Of a stretch of DNA of 64,000 nt, positions 44,657 to 54,038 are shown piece after piece. The DNA comes from Candidatus Poribacteria bacterium (lineage in GTDB: Bacteria > Poribacteria > WGA-4E > PCPOR2b). The DNA lies in assembly GCA_022826645.1 (NCBI GenBank), contig JAJDUM010000045.1, positions 1-64,000 of the forward strand, in the 5' to 3' direction. How positions within the stretch are numbered: position 1 is the stretch's first letter; every line of letters starts with the position of its first letter. The position numbers were made by a program, and so were the translations under genes. The notes below the pieces were generated by a model that did not search any database, was not told where the DNA came from, and saw only the letters and a list, made by a program, of their open reading frames with translations.

Positions 44657-45823
44657 CTATCCTCGTCCGAGCCGCTGATCTTCAGCTGCCAGCCATTCGT
44701 TATAGTCTCGGGGCATCGGTTCAGGTGGGGCTAAACCCTGCTCTCGTCGCCAGCGGAGCAGTGGATGTTCTAAGCATTTTTGGGGCAGATTGATCCGTTT
44801 CCCGTGCGCTGCCGACTCAAAGATCCCCATCATGATATCCACAATGTGGTGTCCCTCTGCACCGCTGCACTCGTGGTCTCGGTCTTGGTCCAAGGCAGAA
44901 ACATATTCTTCAACGAACCAGTAATCGTCCAACTTGGCCGGACTTGAGCGATCATAGTATTCTGGATAGACAGGTTCTAGCGGTTCCCATTGATCGGGCT
45001 TCCCCTCTGGAATATAGACAGGTTGCGGCAAATGCCATGCACCATCTTTGATAAGCAGACATGCCGAACCGAATAGTTTTCCTTCAGTGCCAACGATTTC
45101 CATGATCGGATTTGTGCCCGTTGGGAAGCGGTGTTGTAGAAGATTCGCGGTTACGTCGTTGTCAAAGTGCAGCGTTGCCGTGATAGATTCCCCTGCAATC
45201 GTTCCCATACCGAGCGGGGATGGGACGACATCTTCGGGTGTGATGGGATGACCGTCTGTCAGTGCAACGGCAGAAACAGTGCGACAATGTCCCGCAAACT
45301 TGAGCATATTATTCAGCTGATGTGTACCGATGTTCATTAATCCCAGGCCACCGTAGTAGGCTTTGCCGCGACTGTTGATGTAACGGAGTTCGCCAATCGC
45401 CCCTTTCGTGAACGCCTTGTGCATCGCTCGCATCAGTGCACCAACACGCCCTTGGTGATGCACCGCCACCCGCACCCCCTTCTCCTGCGCCTTTGCCATC
45501 ACCGCAGTGGTGCCTTCAAGGTCAACGCACATCGGCTTTTCAACTTCAATATGGACACCGTGTTCCAACACGCGCATGCAGAGTGGGTAGTGGAACTCTG
45601 TCCCTGTTGGGATAGCCACAAGGTCCGGTTGGGCCTGGGCAAGCATATCGTCTAGGTCAGTAAACCGGGCAGCGACACCCAACTCATCGCCGAGGGTATC
45701 CAGTCGTTCCTGAACTAAATCACACAATGCAACCACTTCGGTACGCGGATGGGCGTGATAGGCGCGAGCAGCGGCGGTGCCTCGTCCACGACACCCTAAA
45801 ATTGCGACGCGATAGGTTTTCAT
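44657..45823 (-). CDS. Gfo/Idh/MocA family oxidoreductase
   Basis: This is a NAD(P)-dependent oxidoreductase acting on sugars or cyclitols, 388 residues. The Rossmann part has VAILGCRGRGTAAARAY and LVAIPTGTEFHYPL, followed by VHIEVEKPMCVDL with the family EKP Lys. The C-terminal half has the MNIGTHQLNNMLKF block that holds the catalytic His. GGAGG lies upstream of the start. It is on the same strand as the MR/MLE enzyme but separated by repeats. Unlike the Gfo/Idh gene at 7.8-8.9 kb, it is intact. Confidence 0.92.
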   Translation of the reverse strand: MKTYRVAILGCRGRGTAAARAYHAHPRTEVVALCDLVQERLDTLGDELGVAARFTDLDDMLAQAQPDLVAIPTGTEFHYPLCMRVLEHGVHIEVEKPMCVDLEGTTAVMAKAQEKGVRVAVHHQGRVGALMRAMHKAFTKGAIGELRYINSRGKAYYGGLGLMNIGTHQLNNMLKFAGHCRTVSAVALTDGHPITPEDVVPSPLGMGTIAGESITATLHFDNDVTANLLQHRFPTGTNPIMEIVGTEGKLFGSACLLIKDGAWHLPQPVYIPEGKPDQWEPLEPVYPEYYDRSSPAKLDDYWFVEEYVSALDQDRDHECSGAEGHHIVDIMMGIFESAAHGKRINLPQKCLEHPLLRWRREQGLAPPEPMPRDYNEWLAAEDQRLGRG

Positions 45824-45875
45824 ACGACCTCCTAAATTTGTTGAGGGGTTTTATTGCTGAATCGTTGTCCCTATG

Positions 45876-45997
45876 TAGGGCTATTCAGTTTTCGGCTTTT
45901 TAACCATTTTGTTTGAAAAGGTGCAACCGGGAGATCACGCCTACAGTGAGATGTCGGGATTCGGAGATCCCTCCTACAGTAAAACTAAATGACCCTA
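45876..45997. mobile_element. MITE-like element, family G copy 2, with 10-bp target duplication
   Basis: The ends TAGGGCTATTCAGTTTT and AAAACTAAATGACCCTA are inverted repeats. TGTCCCTATG lies at 45866-45875 and again at 45998-46007. It is nearly identical to copy 3 at 58696. Confidence 0.82.
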
Positions 45998-46016
45998 TGT
46001 CCCTATGCTTTCATGC

Positions 46017-46045
46017 TTGACGCTGCTTACATGCAATGCTATAGT
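46017..46045 (+). promoter_or_regulatory. Sigma-70-type promoter for the gene at 46128
   Basis: TTGACG, 17 bases, TATAGT, with an extended -10 TGC. It begins about 10 bp after the family G target duplication and lies about 80 bases before the start codon. Confidence 0.6.
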
Positions 46046-46127
46046 AGACCGTGTGTTTATTGTATAGAGTTTGGAACATTAATTCAACCGGATTATCAGC
46101 CAATTTTCTTCACGCATCTAACTTCCT

Positions 46128-47759
46128 GTGCTACCACTAAGATTTCGCCTCTCTAAAACGCAGCTTATTATCTTCGGTACAATTGTCATTCTCCTGCTCC
46201 TGATTGTGCTGATTTATCGCCAGACTTCTCTATGGGAACCGGATCAGAGTCTCCATGCCCTCCTGCCCGATGCACCGATCTGCTATATAAGTGTGAAAGA
46301 CTTAGGGAGTTTCATCGAAACCTTTCAACGGACAGAATTTGGGACGCAAGCCACACAAATGCCAATCCTTGCGGAAACCCAACGAGAACTCTGGTGGCGA
46401 CGGCTTATGTATCAGAAGCAGCGGTGGGAGTTAGAAATGGGGGGCAAATTGGATCTCAAGCGAATTCAAGGCTACTTGGGCGAAGAGGCGATTGTGGGGG
46501 TTTATGAGCGGGATGGTAAGATATCCTTTCTGCTCATGAGTGCCCTCGGAGCGCAGCAGAAACTGGAAATTGCGACGCTCACCGCAACAGCCCCGATCAA
46601 TCCCAAATACAAACGGTTAAAAGAGAGTTACAGAAAACTGGATATCAACACTATCACAGGGTATCCGCAAGATTTCAGTTACACCTTTATTGGCAAAATC
46701 GGCTTGTTAGCGACGGATAAATCTTTGATTCAGGATACGGTTGATGTCTACGCCGAACAGAAGCAGGGCTTTGCTGCGTTAGCGGCGACAGGAGACTATC
46801 TGGGCAAGCAGTATGACATCGCTGGCAACACCGTTTATATCAACCCCGCCAAACTTACTGAAGTTGTTCAGTTTGATCAACCCCTCAAGTCATTATTACA
46901 GGGGATCGAGGTGTGGACATTCAGTAATCGTTACGAAGATGGTGTCATCTACTCGCAGCACCGAATGATTAGGGGTGCTAATTCGCAAACTCGACACTCC
47001 CCACGACCGGCAGACGAAAAACTATTTTCGATGCTTCCTACAACAACAGCGTTTCTGGGCGCAAGCAATGATGCAAATCTTGCAGGGGTGTGGCAGCAGA
47101 TGAAAGCCAACCTGTCATTGAGATATCAGCGAAATGGAATTGATTTATCGCACCACCTTGAAGACAGAATTGCGTTGGTACTGCTACCTCCCCCAACAGG
47201 TGTTCCCGCGTTGGTGCCTTCGATACTTCTGATCTGTCCAATTCAGGATAAGCCGAGTTTGGAAGCGGCTTTGACAAAACTCAAGCGAACCAAGATTGCT
47301 GTCAACGGCAAACGGCTCCGATTTCCGGCTCCGATAAAGTATCAAGGTCTTGAGTTACAGCCGATACAACTTCGAGTTGGACTCATCTTCGCCTTAAAGG
47401 GAGGGTACGCACTTATCGACAATTACTGCGTCATCGGCACAACGCTCGGTGGAGTAGAGTCTGCTATCAATTCGTTCACCGGGCAGGAGGGCGCACTGAT
47501 TAGCACAAAAATGCCTGACCTCCTAAACCACCCCAGCCACAACCATATTCGGATTCAGCCGAATCTTCTGATTCCGGAATTGAAACGTCTGCTTCCGATA
47601 GCCGGTTTGATCCTTTCACAAAATGTTGATGCAAAACTGATTCGACGCATAACGGATAACATCTCCCCATTGCAAGCGCTTGGACTGATCACCGCCAGCG
47701 TTAATTTCAACGATGATTCTGTCGATGCTGAGGTTCAGATTACGTTGGAAAAAGAGTAA
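46128..47759 (+). CDS. DUF3352-like membrane-anchored protein
   Basis: This 543-residue protein starts at GTG 46128. A single N-terminal helix (LIIFGTIVILLLLIVLIYR, about residues 13-31) anchors a large extracytoplasmic part. Just after the helix comes LHALLPDAPICYISVKDLG, the form seen at the start of DUF3352-type proteins, and repeated domains have LGASNDANLAGVW and GYALIDNYCVIGTTLGGVESAI. The function of such proteins is not known. The ribosome-binding site is weak, so the start is less sure. The next gene, an MR/MLE enzyme, follows by 21 bp and is probably cotranscribed. Confidence 0.75.
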   Translation: MLPLRFRLSKTQLIIFGTIVILLLLIVLIYRQTSLWEPDQSLHALLPDAPICYISVKDLGSFIETFQRTEFGTQATQMPILAETQRELWWRRLMYQKQRWELEMGGKLDLKRIQGYLGEEAIVGVYERDGKISFLLMSALGAQQKLEIATLTATAPINPKYKRLKESYRKLDINTITGYPQDFSYTFIGKIGLLATDKSLIQDTVDVYAEQKQGFAALAATGDYLGKQYDIAGNTVYINPAKLTEVVQFDQPLKSLLQGIEVWTFSNRYEDGVIYSQHRMIRGANSQTRHSPRPADEKLFSMLPTTTAFLGASNDANLAGVWQQMKANLSLRYQRNGIDLSHHLEDRIALVLLPPPTGVPALVPSILLICPIQDKPSLEAALTKLKRTKIAVNGKRLRFPAPIKYQGLELQPIQLRVGLIFALKGGYALIDNYCVIGTTLGGVESAINSFTGQEGALISTKMPDLLNHPSHNHIRIQPNLLIPELKRLLPIAGLILSQNVDAKLIRRITDNISPLQALGLITASVNFNDDSVDAEVQITLEKE

Positions 47760-47780
47760 AGGAACCGTTCAGGAGTTAGC

Positions 47781-48926
47781 ATGCAAAATCAGGAAGTCAA
47801 AATCACACATATCGAAAGCGAACTCTATCAATGGGATAAGCCGCCAATCTGGAACGGTCTGCATGTCTATGACAAAGGGCGGCTCCATCTGGTGCGGGTG
47901 CGAGCAAGGAGCGGAAGCGAAGAGGTTATTGGCTATGGCTTCAATGGAGGCACAGCAGCGACGCGACCGCTTCAGATATTTCCAATGTATGTTGACGAGT
48001 TCAGACCGCAGTTGATAGGAAGGTCTCCTATAGATACCGCGTATGTATCTCAATTGGCGGATAATATTAAGATATATGGTCCGGGCGGCTATCATACGCA
48101 GGTACTGGCTGCGATCAACCAAGCGTGTTGGGATATCAAGGGGAAGGTCGCAGGAAAGTCGGTTCACCAGCTGCTCGATGGTCAACAGCAACGGATTCGC
48201 ACTTATATTGCTGGTGGTTACTACGGTAGAGAGAAAGGACTTGATGAGCTGAGAGAAGAGATGGACCGCAACGTCAACGAGTTTTTTGCGACCGCAGTCA
48301 AGATGAAGATCGGTGACAGAGATGCGGGACTGGACAATGACATTAAACGGATAGAGGCGGCACGGCAGCAGATTGGACCGGATATCACCTTGATGGTAGA
48401 TGCCAATTGTGCGTTGAACGTTGAGCAGTCGGTGGCATATCTCCCTGTGCTAAAAGCAAACGATATTTTTTGGTTTGAAGAGCCGATCCCCAGTCACGAT
48501 TACCGGGGACACAAGGAATTGGCTGCAATTGCTAAAGATCACGATGTGTTAATCGCAACGGGTGAAAACGGCTACGGGGCCCATCACTTCCAAACCTTAA
48601 TGGATTATCAGGGGGCGGATGTTTTCAACATTGATGTCGCGATCTTAGCCGGTTACGAACCTGCCTTAGCGGTGGTGGAAGAAGCTTCAGCCCATCAGAA
48701 GCTGATTGCTCCCCACGGGGCACAGGAACTTCAGGTACATATTGCGGCGGCACGTGAAAACGGTTTGATGCTTGAATACTATCCGCCTGCCGTAGATCCA
48801 TTAAGGGGCGAGATCTTTCTCCCGCAAATGTTATTGGAGAAGGATGGATACGTGACAGTGCCCGATAGACCGGGCATCGGTTTTGAGCCGAACATGGCAC
48901 TTCTTGAGCGGCATCGCGTTGGGTGA
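47781..48926 (+). CDS. Mandelate racemase/muconate lactonizing enzyme family protein 2
   Basis: This is a second enolase-superfamily enzyme, 381 residues. It shows the KxK motif K174-M-K176, metal ligands Asp207 in MVDAN, Glu233 or Glu234 in WFEEP and Glu262 in TGENGYG, and a His at 312 in APHGAQEL. The APHG form and the GENGYG loop differ from the first MR/MLE protein at 42.8 kb, so the two probably use different acid sugars. It follows the DUF3352-like gene by 21 bp. Both are behind the promoter at 46.0 kb. Confidence 0.9.
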   Translation: MQNQEVKITHIESELYQWDKPPIWNGLHVYDKGRLHLVRVRARSGSEEVIGYGFNGGTAATRPLQIFPMYVDEFRPQLIGRSPIDTAYVSQLADNIKIYGPGGYHTQVLAAINQACWDIKGKVAGKSVHQLLDGQQQRIRTYIAGGYYGREKGLDELREEMDRNVNEFFATAVKMKIGDRDAGLDNDIKRIEAARQQIGPDITLMVDANCALNVEQSVAYLPVLKANDIFWFEEPIPSHDYRGHKELAAIAKDHDVLIATGENGYGAHHFQTLMDYQGADVFNIDVAILAGYEPALAVVEEASAHQKLIAPHGAQELQVHIAAARENGLMLEYYPPAVDPLRGEIFLPQMLLEKDGYVTVPDRPGIGFEPNMALLERHRVG

Positions 48927-49041
48927 GATAGACAGATAGCGTGAACTTCGACTTATCTTTGCATCGGGAGGTCTCCTTTTCAAAAGATTATATCGTAAGA
49001 ATAGTCCTCTGTAACACGATCTGTTAGATTGTGATCCTAGC

Positions 49042-49089
49042 ACGCAAACCAATCCCGACAGGTCGGGACGCTACATTTGGCAGATTGCC
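49042..49089. repeat. 48-bp palindrome-containing repeat, family J copy 1
   Basis: ACGCAAACCAATCCCGAC, then AGGTCGGGACGCTACATTTG and GCAGATTGCC. A copy in the opposite direction lies at 63907-63954. Confidence 0.55.
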
Positions 49090-49096
49090 TAATGAC

Positions 49097-49250
49097 TACT
49101 GCTCTGTCAAATAAATTATGACAATCACCTTCATTGTGATGTCCGGTGCGGTTACAAACTGCACCTACCGGGCCTGGGGAACATAGAATTACCGATTTAT
49201 GTTCTGAAACCTTATACAGTTTGTGCTACATTTTTCTGACAATGTACTAC
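49097..49250. mobile_element. Family C repeat copy 2
   Basis: It matches 42406-42557 over about 145 bp with roughly ten differences, and has the same CTCTGTCAAATAA left end and TTTTTCTGACAATGTA right end. The gap 48927-49394 contains this, the family J repeat and no gene. Confidence 0.65.
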
Positions 49251-49394
49251 AGCGTTTACTCAATAGGGAACAGCAAAATGTCAACACGCCCCGGTAACCT
49301 ATATTACAATGAGCGTCTGGTGTCGATAAATAAAGCGTCGGGGCAACTTGTTGGCAAGTAGAAACAGAAAACCCAACGATACAAGGAGGTTCAA

Positions 49395-50159
49395 ATGAGC
49401 TTAACAGATAAGCAAAAAGCGGATTATGAACGCGATGGATTTGTGATTTATGGGCATCTCCTGTCGGAGGAGACATTAGAGGTGTTGCGTGAACGGATGG
49501 ACGCATTGGCAGACGGTTCGCATCCGAATGCGGAGAAGGCGGGAGTGCGGTTGGAGGCAGCTGCCCAGAGAGGCGAACTTGAGAACGTGCCGCGTCGCGA
49601 TAAAGTGTGGCAACTCTTGGATCCCCATCGTTACGATGAAGTGGTTTTTGAACATGCCAGCAACCCGAAAATCTTAGATATTGTTGAGGAGCTACTTGGC
49701 ACGGAGGATATCAAACTATTCCATACCCAGACCTTGATGAAACCTGCTTTCCACGGCTCGATTGTGTCTTGGCACCAGGATTCGGCTTACTGGACTTCGG
49801 TGGATCCGCCCACGCTTGTGAGCTGTTGGACGGCGTTGGACGATGTGACGGAAGAGAACGGTTGTTTGCGATTGCTCCCCGGCAGTTACAAGAAGGGGAT
49901 TTGGCCCCATGAACGGCGAGATTTCCTGCACGCCCAAGGTATAGACGAATCAACCGCGGTTCCAGTGGTGTTGAAGGCTGGCGGGTGTAGTTTTCACCAC
50001 AGTTTGACTGTCCATGGTAGTGGCGAGAATCGGACGCCACATCGTCGTCGGGGGCTTGCGACCAGCTACATGCGAGCGGACTCGAAATGGGTTGGCGACC
50101 CAAATCAAAAACGAGACTTTCCACTCCTGCGGGGTAAGGAATACACCGGGTGTGTTTGA
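49395..50159 (+). CDS. Phytanoyl-CoA dioxygenase (PhyH) family protein 3
   Basis: This is a third Fe(II)/2-oxoglutarate oxygenase, 254 residues. It opens with ADYERDGFVIYGHLLSEETL. The iron triad is H-x-D in SWHQDSAYW and the distal His in LTVHGSGENRTPHRRRG, where an Arg should bind 2-oxoglutarate. AAGGAGG precedes ATG at ideal spacing. It is closer to the classical PhyH form (WHQD, ENGCLRLLPGS) than the pair at 17.4-19.1 kb. It stands alone between repeats and a convergent acetyltransferase gene. Confidence 0.92.
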   Translation: MSLTDKQKADYERDGFVIYGHLLSEETLEVLRERMDALADGSHPNAEKAGVRLEAAAQRGELENVPRRDKVWQLLDPHRYDEVVFEHASNPKILDIVEELLGTEDIKLFHTQTLMKPAFHGSIVSWHQDSAYWTSVDPPTLVSCWTALDDVTEENGCLRLLPGSYKKGIWPHERRDFLHAQGIDESTAVPVVLKAGGCSFHHSLTVHGSGENRTPHRRRGLATSYMRADSKWVGDPNQKRDFPLLRGKEYTGCV

Positions 50160-50244
50160 ACGGCTGGTTTGTAGTAGGGCAGTTTATTGCCCGTTCCCGC
50201 AGTTCCATGTCGGGGCAGGGATGCCCCTCCTACAGGGAGTAGAT

Positions 50245-51156
50245 CTAAACGGGCGAAATGGTGAACGAGGCGGTGTGGATGTGAAAACCGAGACTTTCGT
50301 ATAGATTCACCGCTGCGGTTCGATAAAATTGGGTGCCGACTTCTGTCACAGCGATGCCTCGGTCGTGTAGGTAGTTTAGGGAACTAACCATCAACGCTCT
50401 GCCGAGTCCGACACCCCTGTAGTCTTCATGGACACCTGTCCAACCGATGCCGCCGGGGAAGGTTCCGCCGATCCTTTTTCTATCGTGCAGAACGATTCCT
50501 GCGCTTATGCCAATAGGTTCGCCGTCCTTTTCGGCGAAGAAGAATCCGTGTGGAGCAAAGTCTAACCCCTTGTTGACACCCAAGAAGCTTTGGTTCCAGA
50601 ACTCGCCCGAGTTTGAGGAGCTGCCAAACACTGCATTCTTGACATCTGCCCAAGTTTGCTCGTCGCCCTCTCGAAATGTCCGTACGTTATACCCTGCTTC
50701 GATTGGAGGCGGTTGCGGCGTATAGTCTTGCATATCGAGCCGCAGGATAAGCTGGTCATGTATAACTTCAACGCTCTCTCCTTCAAAATGGCTCAACATC
50801 TGGCGATAGGGGGCATCCAGCCAAGTCACTACGCCAACCCGCTTTGCGCCCTTGTCTTTGAGGTAGTTGATACATGCCTGCAGCGGGGGGAAACTGTGGC
50901 ATTCGCCCCGGCAGTCGTCGGGCACACCCGCCCACCGAATTTCTCCTAACCCCTCCTCTACCATCGAACTGTATGCGAAACTGACAAGCTCGCCATCCAT
51001 AGAGCCAAGCGCGAAGAAACCTGATTGCTCCAGTGCGCCTAAATCAGCCGTGGTGAGCGATTGGAATCCGTGCACATTATCGTAAGCATCATTTACCAAG
51101 GTCAGGACCGCGTTTCGATTGTTTGCGTTTAGCTTTTCTACGGTTAGGTTGCTCAT
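50245..51156 (-). CDS. GNAT-family N-acetyltransferase with two tandem domains
   Basis: This 303-residue protein has two GNAT folds. The first (residues 1-140) is degenerate, with the loop GVPDDCRGEC. The second (150-300) has the acetyl-CoA motif YRGVGLGRALMVSSLNYL and the late FYRTAAVNLYESLGFHIH strand. Such double-GNAT proteins acetylate small amines or antibiotics; the substrate is unknown. The convergent intergenic stretch 50160-50244 carries GTTTGTAGTAG and GGGCAGTTTATTGCCC repeats. HyuA lies upstream on the same strand. Confidence 0.88.
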   Translation of the reverse strand: MSNLTVEKLNANNRNAVLTLVNDAYDNVHGFQSLTTADLGALEQSGFFALGSMDGELVSFAYSSMVEEGLGEIRWAGVPDDCRGECHSFPPLQACINYLKDKGAKRVGVVTWLDAPYRQMLSHFEGESVEVIHDQLILRLDMQDYTPQPPPIEAGYNVRTFREGDEQTWADVKNAVFGSSSNSGEFWNQSFLGVNKGLDFAPHGFFFAEKDGEPIGISAGIVLHDRKRIGGTFPGGIGWTGVHEDYRGVGLGRALMVSSLNYLHDRGIAVTEVGTQFYRTAAVNLYESLGFHIHTASFTISPV

Positions 51157-51222
51157 TCCATATCCTTACCTTTCTTGTAGCCGCGCCTGGAACGTGAAGC
51201 GGCGGAAGCGATGCACCCGTTT

Positions 51223-53316
51223 TCATGTCCCCATCGTAATGACGATATTCCCCCATTCATCCCGGAGTGCCGTACAACGTGGAGGGACCAGAATCGTTGT
51301 GTCATATTCTTCGACGATGAATGGCCCATTTTCAGCCTCACTCCCCAACCCTTCACGAGATAGCACCGGCACCTCAAGCCAACCTGTCTCCTTGCCAAAG
51401 TAGCAACGACGGTTTGGGGGTAAGGTTTGAGAACTTGGGGGTTGGAGATATGAGAACTGGGATTTGGCGGTTAGAATGGTGGCGGTCAAGCGGAGGTTGA
51501 CAACCTCTATCGGGTCATTGGGTGCCCTGTGTCCGTATGTGCGCTCATGGTTGGCAGCAAACCGCTCACCCAATGTGTGGAAAAACTGCGACCCCCCAAT
51601 ATCCGCTTCAACAATGGGTAGCGTCAGTTCGGACGATTGTCCTGCATAACGTAGGTCGACCCCATGCTGCAAGGTCACGTGTGTACCGCTTTCCCCTTCT
51701 GCCATCAGTCCTTCCCGTGCGGCACGTTCCAGCCGCCCCAACGTCTCCTTGAAATCGTCTATGTCAAGTTCAGTGAGCAGACGCTTATAGGTTTGTACGA
51801 GATGATAGGCAATATCTGCGTAGAGTAACCCGAACGCACTGAAAAGTCCGGGCGAAGGGGGAATAAGGATCCGCTTCATGCCGAGCGATTCTGCCAACTC
51901 TGCTGCGTGTAGGGGACCGTTGCCACCGAAAGCACACAGTACGAACTCGCGTGGGTCGCGTCCTCGCTCCAATGATACGGCTCGCGCTGCCCGCGCCATG
52001 TTCGCCGCAGCGATACGATAGACGCCGTGGGCGGCATCAGACGTGCTCAAATTGAGTGGCGCAGCGATTTTGTCGTGCAAGGTCTGATGCGATTTCTCTG
52101 CGTTCAGTGGTAGCGCACCGCCTGCGAGATGTTCTGGATTGAGATAGCCGAGCACCACATTGGCATCGGTAAGTGTCGGTTCTTCTCCACCCAACGCATA
52201 ACAGGCAGGTCCCGGCACCGCGCCTGCGCTTTGTGGGCCGACCCGTAGTGCCCCTCCCGTGTCGAGATATACGATACTCCCACCGCCAGCACCGACTTCA
52301 GCGATGTCAATTGCGGGCACACGCAACGGATAGCCACCCCCTTTACTCAAACGGGTGCCGACCGAGACACCTCCACCGACTTGGTATTCCGGCGAGTGCA
52401 TAATCCCTCCGTCTTCGATCAACGATGCCTTTGCGGTAGTGCCGCCCATGTCGAGCGTCAAAACGTTGGTTAAGCCGATACGGTCTGCAAGCGTGAGCGA
52501 GGCGATGACCCCCGCTGCAGGTCCCGATTCGATGATATGGATGGGCATCTCGGCAGCAGATTCAGCGGACATGATCCCACCATTGGACTGCATGACATAG
52601 AGTGGGAGCGCGTCATCTGTATGAGTCAACTGCTGGTTCAGCCGATCGGATAGCGAGTGCAGGTAGCGACTGACAACGGGTTGTAGATAGGCATTGATAA
52701 CGGTCGTACTTGTCCGTTCATACTCCTTGATTTCGGGCAGGACGTCGCAGGATAGGGAAACGGGTAGGTCTGGTGCCAGCTCGTGGATGAGTTCACCCAA
52801 TTGTCGTTCATGGTCTGGATTGATGTAGGCGTTGATTAGGCAGACTGCAAGGGATTCGATATTCTGTGATAGCATCCATTGAATTACTTCCCGCGCCCCT
52901 TCGACATCCAACGGGCGCACGATTTCACCGTTTGCATCAATGCGTTCCTCAACTTCGCGCCGTAAGCGTCTTGACACCAATGGCAGCGGTTTCTCCCACG
53001 TCAGATCGTACAAGCGCGGGTAGCGTAGTCGTCCAATTTCAAGCACATCCCGGAAGCCCTTGGTTGTGATAAGCCCAGTTAAAGCACCTTTACGTTCTAA
53101 GATCGTGTTGGTTGCCACCGTTGTTCCATGCAGCACTTCGGTGATTTGGCGTGGTAGTAGTGGTACCAAACCCGCGGCTATGCCTTCTGCGTAGTTGTCT
53201 GGCGTAGACGGTACTTTTTGCGTCAACACCGTACCATCCTCTCCCATGAGAACGATGTCGGTGAAGGTGCCGCCGATGTCAATGCCGAGGCGGTGTATCT
53301 TTTGGGATGAATTCAT
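51223..53316 (-). CDS. Hydantoinase/oxoprolinase family protein (HyuA type)
   Basis: HyuA-type proteins are ATP-dependent hydrolases for 5-oxoproline, N-methylhydantoin or, with a B subunit, acetone-type carboxylation. The N-terminal RLGIDIGGTFTDIVLM is the ATP-phosphate loop, and the central part has VLTLDMGGTTAKASLI, GAGGGSIVYLDTGG and GPACYALGG. The 697-residue length from ATG 53316 (AAGGA 9 bases before) is normal. No hyuB gene is adjacent, which is unusual since the two subunits are generally side by side. The HTH gene on the opposite strand begins only about 60 bp away. Confidence 0.9.
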   Translation of the reverse strand: MNSSQKIHRLGIDIGGTFTDIVLMGEDGTVLTQKVPSTPDNYAEGIAAGLVPLLPRQITEVLHGTTVATNTILERKGALTGLITTKGFRDVLEIGRLRYPRLYDLTWEKPLPLVSRRLRREVEERIDANGEIVRPLDVEGAREVIQWMLSQNIESLAVCLINAYINPDHERQLGELIHELAPDLPVSLSCDVLPEIKEYERTSTTVINAYLQPVVSRYLHSLSDRLNQQLTHTDDALPLYVMQSNGGIMSAESAAEMPIHIIESGPAAGVIASLTLADRIGLTNVLTLDMGGTTAKASLIEDGGIMHSPEYQVGGGVSVGTRLSKGGGYPLRVPAIDIAEVGAGGGSIVYLDTGGALRVGPQSAGAVPGPACYALGGEEPTLTDANVVLGYLNPEHLAGGALPLNAEKSHQTLHDKIAAPLNLSTSDAAHGVYRIAAANMARAARAVSLERGRDPREFVLCAFGGNGPLHAAELAESLGMKRILIPPSPGLFSAFGLLYADIAYHLVQTYKRLLTELDIDDFKETLGRLERAAREGLMAEGESGTHVTLQHGVDLRYAGQSSELTLPIVEADIGGSQFFHTLGERFAANHERTYGHRAPNDPIEVVNLRLTATILTAKSQFSYLQPPSSQTLPPNRRCYFGKETGWLEVPVLSREGLGSEAENGPFIVEEYDTTILVPPRCTALRDEWGNIVITMGT

Positions 53317-53378
53317 TTTAGCGGTTCCTTTTGAATCCAAGCTGTAACGACTATGGACTCATCTGCGTTGGTATTTGC

Positions 53379-53774
53379 ATGGATACTAAACTAACGGTCA
53401 ATCAAGCTGCTCAACAACTGAATCTCTCATCTAAAAGTGTCAAGCGTTGGCTTAAGGTAGGCAAACTGAACGGCGAAAAGGCAGACGGGAAGTGGCACGT
53501 TCAAGCTGATAGGATATTTGAACACTACCTAAACCCTAACCCTCAGATGGATGCTCGGTTAGCCTTGGAGCAGGTGCAGGAGGAAGCAAGACACTTGCGA
53601 GAAGTATTAGATAACCGGGACAGCCAAATTGAATCCATGACTCAGCATATAGAGCGTCTTTCTCAACTGTTAGCTGTCTCTCACAGATCACTCCAACAGG
53701 TTACGGATCAGTATAACCTCTTGATAGAAGATAATCGAAAGCCATCTTTCTGGAAACGTCTGTTTGGTGGTTAA
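53379..53774 (+). CDS. Excisionase/MerR-like helix-turn-helix protein with coiled coil
   Basis: This is a 131-residue protein from ATG 53379; the longer frame from 53331 overlaps hyuA upstream sequence and lacks a better start. Residues 3-45 form an excisionase-type winged helix (LTVNQAAQQLNLSSKSVKRW, KADGKWHVQ). Residues 55-110 form a coiled coil with regular heptads. The end is the basic aromatic SFWKRLFGG, a tail seen on plasmid and phage HTH proteins. It lies convergent with the SIR2 gene, 264 bp from its end. A role as local regulator or a mobile-element remnant is inference. Confidence 0.8.
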   Translation: MDTKLTVNQAAQQLNLSSKSVKRWLKVGKLNGEKADGKWHVQADRIFEHYLNPNPQMDARLALEQVQEEARHLREVLDNRDSQIESMTQHIERLSQLLAVSHRSLQQVTDQYNLLIEDNRKPSFWKRLFGG

Positions 53775-53839
53775 TTATCTAAAGAATCGCTCTTCTTTAG
53801 ATTTCCCGTATTAGGTAGCAGATCGCCGCAATTGTCTGA

Positions 53840-53878
53840 ATCACGGATTATCACGGATTAACGGATGACACGGATTTA
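53840..53878. repeat. ATCACGGATTA direct repeats
   Basis: AATCACGGATTATCACGGAT and ACGGATGACACGGATTT make a short array of ACGGATT-type units. No gene is seen in 53775-54038. Confidence 0.45.
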
Positions 53879-54038
53879 AAAAGACCCGTTATCGGTTATA
53901 CTTCAGCCCCACATGTGTCAGAATCTGGATTGTTGCAAACCCTCACAGATCGGTTAGGGCTCTTTTCGCAAAAAACGGATATTGTCCTTCTCTTTTCCAC
54001 CGCTGTTGCATAGTCATAAAAAATATGGTCTTCCACAG

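Noticed and set aside
51223-53316. Frameshift or fusion in hyuA
   Set aside because: The protein is full length and motifs are in the right order; only the missing hyuB is odd.
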